The position numbers were made by a program, and so were the translations under genes. From Subdoligranulum variabile (GTDB taxonomy: Bacteria > Bacillota > Clostridia > Oscillospirales > Ruminococcaceae), in assembly GCF_025152575.1 (NCBI RefSeq), contig NZ_CP102293.1:2604001-2668000 (forward strand): a stretch of 64,000 nt of DNA, in the 5' to 3' direction. Under the pieces are notes generated by a model. That model was not told the DNA's origin, ran no database searches, and saw only the letters and a list, made by a program, of their open reading frames with translations. Shown here one piece after another: positions 50,219 through 58,835 of this stretch (positions are counted from its first letter, which is position 1; every line of letters begins with the position of its first letter).

Positions 50219-50237
50219 AAATGATAATTTAGCGGCT
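50219..50237 (+). repeat. hsdS recombination site A (forward)
   Basis: AAATGATAATTTAGCGGCT, 19 bp. It is an exact inverted match of site B at 50838 and an exact direct match of site C at 52445. It encodes NDNLAA in frame with the TRD2 cassette that follows. Confidence 0.9.
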
Positions 50238-50846
50238 CAAATGCGAGCATATTTCAAGGAATATACAGCAAATAACGCTTCAATAACAGGCAAACTCAAA
50301 GATTACTCAGTTATGCAGTACGGTTACACTGAAACAGCTACCACCGAACCAGTTGGACCGAAGTTCTTGCGTATAACAGACATCGCTCAAAATTATATTG
50401 ATTGGAATGGTGTACCATATTGTCCAATCAGCGAGGAAAATCATGAAAAATATGTTCTCTCGGAAGGCGATGTCGTTGTAGCTCGGACAGGAGCAACCGT
50501 GGGGTATGCTAAAATGGTCGGCAGAAATATTCCCGATTCTGTATTTGCATCGTTCCTTGTTAGAATAAGACCCATTGATGACGAATACAGATACTACTTT
50601 GGACTTGCAATTACATCTGCCGAGTTCCTTAATTTTGTTCAGACGAACGCTGGGGGTTCAGCTCAACCGCAAGCAAATCCTCCGCTTTTAGGGGAATTTG
50701 AGCTTTCTATTCCTAATAAGCAAAGTCTGCCAGAGTTCAACACAAAGATTTCCTCGTTTCTCGGAGTTATCGAGTCTAATGAAACGGAAATATCAAAGCT
50801 CCACGAGGTCAAAGATACAATGGTGAAGATGTTATCAAGCCGCTAA
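50238..50846 (+). pseudogene. silent hsdS TRD2 cassette
   Basis: The frame NDNLAAQMRAYFKEY enters from site A and runs to MLSSR and stop inside site B. It is one target-recognition half of HsdS (FLRITDIAQNYIDWNGVPYCPI, GDVVVARTGATVGYAKMVG, then a spacer helix). It lacks a TRD1 half and promoter, so it is silent here. The ATG at 50241 is internal. Inversion between sites A and D would join it in frame to the expressed hsdS N-terminus. Confidence 0.85.
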
Positions 50847-50856
50847 ATTATCATTT
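50838..50856 (-). repeat. hsdS recombination site B (reverse)
   Basis: AGCCGCTAAATTATCATTT, the exact reverse complement of site A. The TAA inside it is the stop codon of the silent TRD2 cassette. Confidence 0.9.
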
Positions 50857-50948
50857 ACAGTCCACAACTCTCACCAGTGGCGAGAGTTTTACCACAAGGA
50901 ACTGCCACTGATTGTCGTTCTCTGAGTTAAAACAAAGGAGAAACGACA

Positions 50949-51932
50949 ATGAAAGAACATCTAATTCAAGAAGTGCAGCGGCAGATGCTTCCGTATCTGA
51001 ACAATGCACAGCTCAAGCAGCTTAAAGCTGTACTTGAGAAGGCACTGACCGGCGTAACAGTCCATCGAGACAAAGCTGCTGATGTAAGTGAAAGCGTAGA
51101 CACGGTTTCCTTGTTTATCACAGCCAAGCGAATTGAGGGCTGCTCGGAAAAAACGCTGAACTACTATCGCCAGACCATCTTTGCAATGCTGTCCGGCATT
51201 GGAAAATTGGCGCAGGAAATCACCACAGAAGACTTGCGCAGGTATCTCACGGACTACCAAACGCAAAGAAAATCCAGCAAGGTCACGATTGATAACATTC
51301 GCAGGATTCTATCCAGCTACTTCTCGTGGATGGAGGATGAAGATCATATCGTGAAAAGTCCGGTTCGCCGCATACATAAGGTCAAAACGGCAAAGGTAAT
51401 CAAAGAGACTTATTCAGACGAGACTTTGGAGATCATGCGAGATAACTGCTCTTCTATCCGTGATCTCGCCATGATTGATCTGTTGGCATCCTCTGGAATG
51501 CGTGTCGGAGAAATGAGCGCACTCAACAGAGATGACATCAATTTCAACGAGCGCGAATGCGTAGTGTTCGGAAAAGGCAGCAAGGAAAGAATCGTTTACT
51601 TCGATGCCAGGACGAAGATTCACCTTCAAAACTATTTGGAGAGCCGTAGTGACAGCAATCCCGCTTTGTTTGTTTCTCTGGCATCCCCACATGGGCGGTT
51701 ACAGATCGGCGGTATTGAAAGACGATTGCGGGAGTTGGGACGACGACTGGATTTGCCTCGTGTCCACCCACATAAGTTCCGAAGAACATTGGCAACATCA
51801 GCCATAGATAAAGGAATGCCCATAGAGCAAGTCCAGCAGCTCTTAGGGCATCAGAAGATCGACACGACCATGCACTATGCTATGGTCAAACAGCAAAACG
51901 TCAAGCTGGCACACAGAAAATACATAGGGTGA
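50949..51932 (+). CDS. tyrosine recombinase, probable HsdS invertase
   Basis: A 327-aa XerC-like recombinase with SAM-like N-terminal domain and a complete catalytic set: R185 (GMRVGEM), K212 (GKGSKERI), H275-x-x-R278 (HPHKFRRT), H301 (LLGHQKI), Y310. It lies between the two halves of the hsdS repertoire, flanked on both sides by the 19-bp sites. This is the typical layout of invertible type I systems. AAAGGAG precedes the ATG. It is probably the enzyme acting on sites A-D. Confidence 0.9.
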   Translation: MKEHLIQEVQRQMLPYLNNAQLKQLKAVLEKALTGVTVHRDKAADVSESVDTVSLFITAKRIEGCSEKTLNYYRQTIFAMLSGIGKLAQEITTEDLRRYLTDYQTQRKSSKVTIDNIRRILSSYFSWMEDEDHIVKSPVRRIHKVKTAKVIKETYSDETLEIMRDNCSSIRDLAMIDLLASSGMRVGEMSALNRDDINFNERECVVFGKGSKERIVYFDARTKIHLQNYLESRSDSNPALFVSLASPHGRLQIGGIERRLRELGRRLDLPRVHPHKFRRTLATSAIDKGMPIEQVQQLLGHQKIDTTMHYAMVKQQNVKLAHRKYIG

Positions 51933-51941
51933 GGTGTCACA

Positions 51942-52466
51942 ATGAAAGAAGGATATAGGCTGCTTGGAGACTTCATTCGCCAAGTCGATGTCAGGAACAC
52001 AGACGGAAAAGAGGAAAACCTTTTAGGTGTTTCCGTCCAAAAGATGTTCATTCCCTCTATTGCAAACACGGTTGGTACCGACTTTACGAAATACAAGGTA
52101 GTCAAACGGGGGCAGTTTACCTACATTCCAGATACTTCTCGGCGTGGAGACAAAATTGGTATTGCTCTTCTAACGGATTATGATGAGGGGCTTGTCAGCA
52201 ATATCTATACCGTTTTTGAAGTGAAAGATGAAAACGAGCTACTGCCCGAATACCTAATGCTCTGGTTCAGCAGACCGGAGTTTGATCGTTATGCACGTTT
52301 TAAGTCTCACGGCAGCGTCCGGGAAATTATGGACTGGGATGAAATGTGCAAGGTTGAACTGCCTGTCCCCTCTATCGAGAAGCAACGCAGCATTGTAAAG
52401 GCATACAATACGATTACGGATCGGATTGAACTCAAGCGGAAGATAAATGATAATTTAGCGGCTTAG
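51942..52466 (+). pseudogene. silent hsdS TRD1 half
   Basis: A 174-aa frame with an HsdS N-terminal recognition half (LLGDFIRQVDVRNTD ... LPVPSIEKQRSIVKAYNTITDR) that ends KINDNLAA-stop inside site C. It is parallel in sequence to the N-terminal half of the expressed hsdS but with different residues, so it has a different DNA specificity. It follows the recombinase gene closely and could be read with it. C-D inversion would fuse it in frame to the TRD2 half now used by hsdS. Confidence 0.85.
52445..52463 (+). repeat. hsdS recombination site C (forward)
   Basis: AAATGATAATTTAGCGGCT, identical to site A. It encodes the end of the silent TRD1 half and lies just past the stop of the convergent expressed hsdS. 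Confidence 0.9.
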
Positions 52467-53515
52467 CCAGCCAATCGAGAAAGCAGCAAATCAGATAGCT
52501 CTTGAAGCCGAATGATCTCACGGCTGTTTGTGAAAATGGTTTCAAAAATTGATGTAGCTTTTCGATTAAAGAGTTCTATCTGTTCAGTGACCGGCTTTGG
52601 AACTTCTATATTATTTAAGATTTCCTGCGTGAGCAACTGCTGACCAGTTCCAACGTGGTGATTGAAAAGATTCAGTCTCTTCAAAAGGAAATAATCGAAA
52701 AACTCATCCTTTGTGATTTTTGATTTTGCGAAAATTGCATTGTCGCTTACCCAGCATATTCCTTGTTCAAGGTAAACGCTTCCGCAATATGCACCAACAC
52801 GACCGATTAGGACTGCGTTTTCAATGTTGTGATGGTCTGTGTAGGAAAGAACGCCATTTCCTCCGTAAACAGGGATAGGTCCATCTGTTTTCGGGCGCGA
52901 TTTTCCGTTACCGAAAGTCATTAGCTCACCCAATTTGGAGTGTTCTGATGTGTCTTTTGAAAAAAACATCTTAGAATGCGACGCCGCCAGTACCGCTTCT
53001 AAATTATCATTTATCTCCTTCTTCATAGCAATTCGCCTTGTGATTGCTCGATAGGATTCTACTACATCAAGCTGCCGCTCGTAGGGAGGAACCGGGAGCT
53101 GAATGCGGCAAAGATCATCCCATGAGATGCCGCCACGAACACTGCCATCCGTCATGAACCAGCATTCACGGTCAAACTCCGGTCTACGAAACCACATCAT
53201 CAAATACTCTTCATTTAAGACATCGCGGTCAATAATCTCAAACATGAAATACGCCGGAGAAACTATTGCGGCGTTGTCTTTCTCATAGAGCGCAATCGGA
53301 AGACGTTCATCGCGTCCAACGTGCATTGGGTTACAGGCAAATAGCCCCTTGCTGATCAGTTTATACCGACTCAAATCTGTGCCAATTACATTTGCGACGG
53401 AAGGCATAAACTCTTTGTCGATGCTTATGCCAAGAACAGTGCTGGTGACTTCCTCGGAGTTTCGATAATCAACAAGCCGAATGTGTTTACCAAGAGGTTC
53501 ATAATTCGATTTCAT
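52463..53515 (-). CDS. hsdS: type I restriction-modification specificity subunit (expressed copy)
   Basis: A 350-aa HsdS with two target-recognition domains. TRD1 (about 1-165) ends in a conserved helix KKEINDNLEAV at site D. TRD2 (about 190-320: GNGKSRPKTDGPIPVYGGNG, GRVGAYCGSVYL, GTGQQLLTQEILNNIEVPKP) is followed by a second spacer helix and RLAG-stop next to site C. It sets the sequence methylated and cut. The start overlaps hsdM by 17 bases. The TRD2 half lies exactly between two opposed recombination sites and can be swapped. Confidence 0.92.
   Translation of the reverse strand: MKSNYEPLGKHIRLVDYRNSEEVTSTVLGISIDKEFMPSVANVIGTDLSRYKLISKGLFACNPMHVGRDERLPIALYEKDNAAIVSPAYFMFEIIDRDVLNEEYLMMWFRRPEFDRECWFMTDGSVRGGISWDDLCRIQLPVPPYERQLDVVESYRAITRRIAMKKEINDNLEAVLAASHSKMFFSKDTSEHSKLGELMTFGNGKSRPKTDGPIPVYGGNGVLSYTDHHNIENAVLIGRVGAYCGSVYLEQGICWVSDNAIFAKSKITKDEFFDYFLLKRLNLFNHHVGTGQQLLTQEILNNIEVPKPVTEQIELFNRKATSIFETIFTNSREIIRLQELSDLLLSRLAG
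52999..53015 (-). repeat. hsdS recombination site D (reverse, inside the expressed gene)
   Basis: CTAAATTATCATTTATC, reverse complement of the GATAAATGATAATTTAG seen at site C (17 bp shared). It lies between the TRD1 and TRD2 halves of the expressed gene, with the same reading frame (NDNL) as sites A and C. Confidence 0.88.
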
Positions 53516-55073
53516 AGCCCAGCTCCTTAAACACGGTCAACAGGTCTGCCTTTGACTTTTCTTCTGCAATGAGCAGATCACGCAGTTCACTTTGCAGCGC
53601 CTTCATTTTCGTATCAAAGTCGATGTTCTCATCGCGGTTTACAAACTCAATGTAACGGCTCGGAACAAGGGTAAAGCCCTTTTCAGCAACCTCATCGAAG
53701 GATGCGCTGTAACAAAATTCAGGCACATTCTGATAAGTTTCTTCATAGCCTTCCTGCTGCCATGCGTGATAGACGCCCGTGACTTTTGCACGGTCTTCTT
53801 CTGTCAGTTCAATATACTTCTTTTCATAAGGGCTTCCCATTTGCCGCAAGTCCATGAAAAGGATCTCGCGCTCACGGTTACGGAAGCGTTTTACTTCACC
53901 GGTTTCTTCAACCACACGAGCCTTTTTATTCTTGTTCAGAATCCAAAGCGTAACGCTGATGTCCGTGGTGTAGAAGAGGTTTCGGGGAAGGATAATGATT
54001 GCCTCGACGAGATTGTTCTCTATAAGCTGACGGCGGATTTTTAACTCTGTACCATCGTCAGATAGTGCGCCGTTTGCAAGCAGGAAACCGGCAACACCGT
54101 TCTGAGAGAGCTTTGAAACAATGTTCAGAATCCAGCCATAGTTTGCGTTGCTCGTGGGCGGAACTTCATAGCCGTCCCAGCGCGGATCATCAATCAGCTC
54201 ATTATCACCACGCCATTCTTTCTGATTAAAAGGCGGGTTTGCCATAATGTAATCTGCCTTGAGGTCCTTGTGCTGGTCATTGGTGAATGTGTTCGCTGCC
54301 ATTTCTCCGAGGTTTGCAGAGATGCCGCGAATAGCCAGATTCATTTTGCACAGCTTGTACGTCGTGTTTGTATATTCCTGACCATAGATAGAGACCTTCT
54401 TCTTGTTGCCGTGATGTGCCTCCACGAACTTCATTGACTGCACGAACATACCGCCAGAACCGCAACAAGGGTCGTACAGAATGCCATCATACGGTTCAAT
54501 CATTTCTGCAATCAAATTGACAATACACTTCGGCGTATAGAACTCGCCCTTGCCCTTGCCTTCCGCAAGAGCAAACTTGCTCAGGAAGTATTCGTAGACC
54601 CGCCCGATAATGTCATTCTCTTTATCGCCGGTGTTGATCTTATCAATCTCGTCCAGCAGTGATGCCAGCTTTGCTGTGTCGATGTGAAGACGTGAGTAGT
54701 AGTTGTCCGGCAGTGCGCCTTTCAGTGCGGGATTCGCTTTCTCAATCGTATAGAGGGCGGTGTCGATTTTCAGCGCAATGTCATCCTGTTTCGCATTCTC
54801 CATGATGAAAGACCAACGGCTGATCTCAGGCAGGAAGAATACATTATCCTTCGTATAGAAGGCAACATTGTCAACAAACTTCTCACCGTATTTTTCAGAA
54901 ATAGCTTTCCTTTGTGCCTCAAACTTATCGCTGGCAAACTTCAAAAAGAAGAGACTGAGAACGACGTGTTTATATTCTGCTGGCTCGACAGAACCACGGA
55001 GTTTATCTGCGGACTTCCACAGAGCTTCCTCCATAGAAATCTCCTTCTTCGGTGCCGATGCGGCTCGTGCCAT
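53499..55073 (-). CDS. hsdM: type I restriction-modification methyltransferase subunit
   Basis: A 524-aa HsdM: N-terminal helical domain (LWKSADKLRGSVEPAEYKHVVL), AdoMet motif I DPCCGSGGMF near 208, and catalytic NPPF (IMANPPFNQKEW) near 282. A C-terminal domain contacts HsdS. N6-adenine methylation is expected. It is the first structural gene of the operon, downstream of a small XRE regulator. Confidence 0.93.
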   Translation of the reverse strand: MARAASAPKKEISMEEALWKSADKLRGSVEPAEYKHVVLSLFFLKFASDKFEAQRKAISEKYGEKFVDNVAFYTKDNVFFLPEISRWSFIMENAKQDDIALKIDTALYTIEKANPALKGALPDNYYSRLHIDTAKLASLLDEIDKINTGDKENDIIGRVYEYFLSKFALAEGKGKGEFYTPKCIVNLIAEMIEPYDGILYDPCCGSGGMFVQSMKFVEAHHGNKKKVSIYGQEYTNTTYKLCKMNLAIRGISANLGEMAANTFTNDQHKDLKADYIMANPPFNQKEWRGDNELIDDPRWDGYEVPPTSNANYGWILNIVSKLSQNGVAGFLLANGALSDDGTELKIRRQLIENNLVEAIIILPRNLFYTTDISVTLWILNKNKKARVVEETGEVKRFRNREREILFMDLRQMGSPYEKKYIELTEEDRAKVTGVYHAWQQEGYEETYQNVPEFCYSASFDEVAEKGFTLVPSRYIEFVNRDENIDFDTKMKALQSELRDLLIAEEKSKADLLTVFKELGYEIEL

Positions 55074-55138
55074 ATCAAAATCCTCCCTGTGTATTTATCT
55101 AACCTATTTTACAAAAAGAGCTGTACGAAAAACCGGAC

Positions 55139-55351
55139 TCAGTTCTTGTCCGTTCGCACAGCCTCACATATATCTCCGATGTCACAGTTCAAGTAATCAC
55201 AAATGCGCAGCAAAATAGAGAGGGACACTTCTTCCCCCTTATTCAGTTTTGTCCATGTTCCGGCAGACAGCCCTATTTCATGTCGTAGAGAAGCCTTCTT
55301 TATGTCGCGTTCCAGAAGAAGCATCCATAGTTTCTTATAGCTTATGCGCAC
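55139..55351 (-). CDS. small XRE/HTH regulator upstream of hsdM
   Basis: A 70-aa Cro-like protein (ISYKKLWMLLLERDIKKASLRHEIGLSAGTWTKL ... LLRICDYLNCDIGDICE), almost only a helix-turn-helix. GTG at 55351 has AAGGA at proper spacing and gives the usual family start; an ATG at 55360 overlaps that ribosome binding site. It probably controls the type I locus to delay restriction, as control proteins do. That role is inferred from position. Confidence 0.8.
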   Translation of the reverse strand: MRISYKKLWMLLLERDIKKASLRHEIGLSAGTWTKLNKGEEVSLSILLRICDYLNCDIGDICEAVRTDKN

Positions 55352-55482
55352 GGCAACCATCCTTTCGCTTGCTTGCATTCAACATCGCTTATAATATTAT
55401 ACTGGATTTCGTTCTCAAAAGCAATCCGTTGATGCAGAAATTAAAGAAAAAGTTTCAACTTCTCGAACCTTCTCTTAAGGAT

Positions 55483-55520
55483 GCAGGGCATCTCCGGTCA
55501 ACAGGAGATGCCCTGCTTTT
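55483..55520 (+). terminator. terminator-like hairpin beside the relaxase gene
   Basis: GCAGGGCATCTCC (55483-55495) / GGAGATGCCCTGC (55504-55516) with T4 on the + strand. On the - strand the same stem follows the relaxase stop and may terminate or protect that mRNA. Confidence 0.65.
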
Positions 55521-55527
55521 GAAAGGA

Positions 55528-56892
55528 CTATTCGCGCTGTGTGCTGCGCAGATGATCACGGTCATGGTCAACAGAAGGAGCGAGAAACGTATCAACATTA
55601 GACTTGATCGTCTCTATTTGCTTTACTTCTTTTTTGAGCTTCACACGTTCATCATAGAGCCGCTGTTGCTCTTCAAGAAGTCGCTGCTGTTCCGCTTGCA
55701 GTGTCTTCAAGCTCGGCAGTTTTTCATCGCCCTGCATGGCAAGTAATGTGCTTCTCGCTGCCTCAAAGATCACAAGCTCGGCTTCGTGCTTTGCTTTGAA
55801 ACCCGGCTTATCTTTTGCCTTCTGGAATGCGTCATATACGGGCTTGAGGCGCTGGTAGTTGGAGATGTTTTTGATAAGCGGCTGGACTTCCCGCAGACGT
55901 GCTTCAACGCCTTTCAGTTCCTTGCCGGTACGGTCATAGGAGCTGTGAACATCCTCGACCTTCTTCTCAAGATCGGCGTATTGAAGCAAGTTGTTTTCCG
56001 TGAGATAGTTGAGTGTCCGTGCCGCTTCCTTGAGGATAGTGAGCTTTGCTTTATGCTCGTAACCCTTGCTGTCGATGAGCCTGATCCGCGCCTGAATATC
56101 TCCGATAAGAGAGATGCCCTTCGGCGTGGCTTGTCTCTGACTTCTTCGGGGCGTCCGTCCGGCAATACGCTCCTTGATGCGTTCCTCGGTGTAGTTCTCT
56201 CCGATGGTCTTAGAACGGGTAAACCGCTCCTGACCTTCAGCGCGGAAGGAGATGTATTTGCCGGTCTTAATTTCATAACCGGCTTCCTGCATAAGCCGCA
56301 GAAAATCATCGTAGTCCTTGGCTGTGATGACAAGCCGGTCGATGGTTTGCTTGAACTTTTGCTTCCAGCTCGTGCCGCGTTTGGCTTCGGTGTACTCCTT
56401 GTAGCCCATGCCCTTGTTCTGAGAGGGAGGGATAACAGAGAGACCGTTTTCCTTACAGAGCCGGTCGCTGACCTCACGCATATCATAGTAAATCCGCTTG
56501 TAGCTCTTGTATGCGTGGTAGTCCATGAAGTCAACCGCATTGAAAATCAGGTGGTTATGAACATGATCCTTGTCAATGTGAGTGGTCAGCACATACTCAT
56601 ATTTTCCACCGAGGATTTCATCTGCAAACTGCTTGCCGATCTCGTGGGCAAGCTCCGGTGTGACCTCTCCAATTTCAAAGGACTGGATCACATGACGGGC
56701 TATGATCCTGACCGGATTCATCCCTTTTTGCTCGGCTATTTTCCGCGTCCACTCAAATTCCCGCGCTGCGGTCTCGCTGGCACAGCCGTAGGACGAGACC
56801 AGCAGCTTCTCGTCGGTCTTTTCGGGATTCAGAATGTACGCGATTGCCTTGCTCAAAGTTCCTCGGATTGCTTTGATTTTAGTAACTGCCAT
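55528..56892 (-). CDS. MobP/MobA-family relaxase of the ICE
   Basis: A 454-aa relaxase. Metal-binding histidines are in THIDKDHVHNH (H105, H110, H112, H114). A candidate nucleophile Tyr19 lies in KAIAYILNPEKT. The C-terminal part is coiled coil (about 280-440). It would nick oriT and pilot the strand to VirD4. Its start lies inside the end of mobC, so the two are co-translated. Unlike the element's other transfer proteins it lacks the terminal MEL tail. It is transcribed against the T4SS operon. Confidence 0.88.
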   Translation of the reverse strand: MAVTKIKAIRGTLSKAIAYILNPEKTDEKLLVSSYGCASETAAREFEWTRKIAEQKGMNPVRIIARHVIQSFEIGEVTPELAHEIGKQFADEILGGKYEYVLTTHIDKDHVHNHLIFNAVDFMDYHAYKSYKRIYYDMREVSDRLCKENGLSVIPPSQNKGMGYKEYTEAKRGTSWKQKFKQTIDRLVITAKDYDDFLRLMQEAGYEIKTGKYISFRAEGQERFTRSKTIGENYTEERIKERIAGRTPRRSQRQATPKGISLIGDIQARIRLIDSKGYEHKAKLTILKEAARTLNYLTENNLLQYADLEKKVEDVHSSYDRTGKELKGVEARLREVQPLIKNISNYQRLKPVYDAFQKAKDKPGFKAKHEAELVIFEAARSTLLAMQGDEKLPSLKTLQAEQQRLLEEQQRLYDERVKLKKEVKQIETIKSNVDTFLAPSVDHDRDHLRSTQRE

Positions 56893-57182
56893 ACTGCATC
56901 CATCTTTTCTTTCAGCTCGTCAATATCGTCCTGATAGAATCGTCCCGTCGAGTTGATCCTGCGGCAGACGGTATTGATGTTCACACCGATCTTGTTGATT
57001 TCGGCGGCGAGCTTTTTCTGCTCCGTGTAGTCCACAACGATGATGTAGCCGTCGATCAGCATCTTCCTTGCATACGCACCGAAGTTCTCCGTGCCGATCA
57101 TCTCCATCTTCTTTGCAATCGTCCGTTCTTCCTGCGGTGTCAGCCAAATCTTCTTCTGAATGTCTCGTGTTCTTCGTACCAT
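56853..57182 (-). CDS. mobC: MobC-like relaxosome protein
   Basis: A 109-aa protein: basic start (VRRTRDIQKKIWLTPQEERTI), ribbon-helix-helix-like region, then the MobC core NKIGVNINTVCRRINSTG. MobC proteins bind oriT and help strand separation. The ATG at 57182 has GGAGGGCG upstream. It is the first gene after the probable oriT. Confidence 0.88.
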   Translation of the reverse strand: MVRRTRDIQKKIWLTPQEERTIAKKMEMIGTENFGAYARKMLIDGYIIVVDYTEQKKLAAEINKIGVNINTVCRRINSTGRFYQDDIDELKEKMDAVWQLLKSKQSEEL

Positions 57183-57234
57183 GCTGCGCCCTCCGTCGTA
57201 AAGATTAGAAGGGTTTGGGGCTATCCCAACAAGC

Positions 57235-57310
57235 AAAAATCTGATGTTAAGGGCAGGGTCCCCTTAACTGATTTTTCTCCGGTGGGTACTCACCGGATTT
57301 GCTTGCTAAT
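57235..57310 (-). other. probable oriT of the ICE
   Basis: The 57183-57418 gap before mobC holds two 7-bp dyads: GTTAAGG (57246-57252) / CCTTAAC (57262-57268), and TCCGGTG (57278-57284) / CACCGGA (57291-57297). A wider imperfect pair, AAGCAAAAATC ... GATTTGCTT, lies around them. Position directly upstream of mobC-relaxase and G-rich arms around GGGCAGGGTCCCC fit MobP-type oriTs. The nick is not located. No gene is seen in the gap. Confidence 0.6.
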
Positions 57311-57418
57311 CTCCCAAAATCGTATTCCCCGAAGATTCCTCCGTGAAATGTCCCTTCACTTTACAACGGACACAATAAGAGCGTTTGTTGAGTACCGGAT
57401 TTCAAAAAAGTCAAAAAA

Positions 57419-58078
57419 TCATTGGATTTCCCATGTGAAAGCCACGGTGTCCGACACGTCAATATCGTCCGGCTCGATCTCCGGCGCAGAGCATTTACTC
57501 ATCGCCATAAGAGGCTGAATGCAGTCTTCAACCTCGTAGCTCGTTCTGGAATACACATTGAGTTCGCCCCAGTTGTAGTCGATGTTGAGCAACTGCCCAA
57601 GCGTACTTCCTGATGCTTTGCAAAGAATCTCCGCCTTCGCTCTGGCGTTCTCCGTCGCGCTGATCAGCAGCTTTTCGCTGACCGCTGATGGGTTTCTTAC
57701 AGTGAATGCGATACTGAGTTCCGGCTTTGCACCGCAATCCGCAATCGCAGAAATGACCTTTGCAAGCTGTTTGCTGTCAAAGTCAAATGCAAGTTTCAAG
57801 CGATAGCTGCAAGCATATCCGACAAACTCTCGCTTGTAATTTCCTTGCCGATCCTTGACGTTCTCGTACCTTGTCTGGACATCAAAGCTCGTGGTTTTCA
57901 AGTCTTCTTTGTGATACCCAACGCAGACTGCGGCACCTTGCAGTCTTTCGATTCTCTCGGTAGCTTCCGACATTGCACGGTCATAGGTTTTAGATAAGGT
58001 TTCAATGTTCAAGGAGAGGATGATGTAATCCGGTCTTGCGGAGACATTGCCTGTCCCTTTTACGGTGATCGTTCTCAT
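57419..58078 (-). CDS. SIMPL-domain (DUF541) protein
   Basis: A 219-aa protein starting MRTITVKGTGNVSARPDYI and continuing AMSEATERIERL, the SIMPL pattern, here without a signal peptide, so cytoplasmic. The family includes BP26-like oligomers of unclear function. The start overlaps the stop of the VWA gene, so they are one unit. Its role in an ICE is unknown. Confidence 0.8.
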   Translation of the reverse strand: MRTITVKGTGNVSARPDYIILSLNIETLSKTYDRAMSEATERIERLQGAAVCVGYHKEDLKTTSFDVQTRYENVKDRQGNYKREFVGYACSYRLKLAFDFDSKQLAKVISAIADCGAKPELSIAFTVRNPSAVSEKLLISATENARAKAEILCKASGSTLGQLLNIDYNWGELNVYSRTSYEVEDCIQPLMAMSKCSAPEIEPDDIDVSDTVAFTWEIQ

Positions 58079-58734
58079 TGCTTTCTCCCGTCCTTTCTGG
58101 AATTAAAGTCCTCATCAATACGCTTTTTCCAATTCGTACCCAGTGGTACGCTGCAACGGACAGCAGAAACCGCTTCGCTCAGAACCTCATAGTTGAGCTG
58201 CGTTCCCTTATGGTCAGAGTGATAATTGACCGCTCGGTCTGCTCCAATACCGAAGTGCTTTGCCGTTTCAACTGCGTCAATATTTGCGCCGAGGAATAGA
58301 AACTCCCAGCCGTACTTTTCCTTCTGCCGCTCGATCATTTTCTTAACTGTCTCGCTGTCATAACGGCGGCTTGCATTCTCCATGCCGTCCGTTGTGATGA
58401 CGAACAGCGTATGTTCAGGGACATCCTCATTTCTTGCGTACTTGTGGACATTCCCAATGTGATGAATCGCTCCGCCGATAGCATCCAGAAGCGCGGTGCA
58501 GCCGCGAACGGAATAGTCCCTGTCGGTCATCGGCTCCACCTTCTGAACCGGCACACGGTCATGGATAACCTCGCTCACGTTGTCAAAGAGAACGGTAGAG
58601 ATCAATGCCTCGCCATTCTCTTTTTTCTGCTTTTCAATCATGGAGTTGAATCCTCCGATGGTGTCTGTTTCCAGTCCGCTCATAGAGCCGCTGCGATCAA
58701 GGATGAATACGATCTCCGTCAAGTTCTTTCTCAT
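58075..58734 (-). CDS. von Willebrand factor A domain protein
   Basis: A 219-aa protein that is essentially a single VWA domain. The MIDAS motif DRSGSMSG is near the start, the conserved Thr is in GCTALLDAI, and the Asp is in ITTDGMENAS. The ATG at 58734 has GGAGGT upstream; a longer frame adds an unconserved leader. VWA proteins mediate protein contacts. It is coupled to the SIMPL gene. Confidence 0.85.
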   Translation of the reverse strand: MRKNLTEIVFILDRSGSMSGLETDTIGGFNSMIEKQKKENGEALISTVLFDNVSEVIHDRVPVQKVEPMTDRDYSVRGCTALLDAIGGAIHHIGNVHKYARNEDVPEHTLFVITTDGMENASRRYDSETVKKMIERQKEKYGWEFLFLGANIDAVETAKHFGIGADRAVNYHSDHKGTQLNYEVLSEAVSAVRCSVPLGTNWKKRIDEDFNSRKDGRKQ

Positions 58735-58835
58735 GTTTTGTACCTCCGTATATAAAAATATGACTGCTTGGTGTCTCACCTTACAGTCATATTGTACTTC
58801 GGTATTCACTTCATTTGGTCGTATGGCAAGCGACA

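Noticed and set aside
50241..50846. A complete second hsdS gene
   Set aside because: It contains only one recognition half entered from site A; the ATG at 50241 is internal and has no ribosome binding site.
50949..51932. The tyrosine recombinase as ICE integrase
   Set aside because: It lies inside the hsdS region, between the 19-bp sites, in the middle of the element and not at an end.
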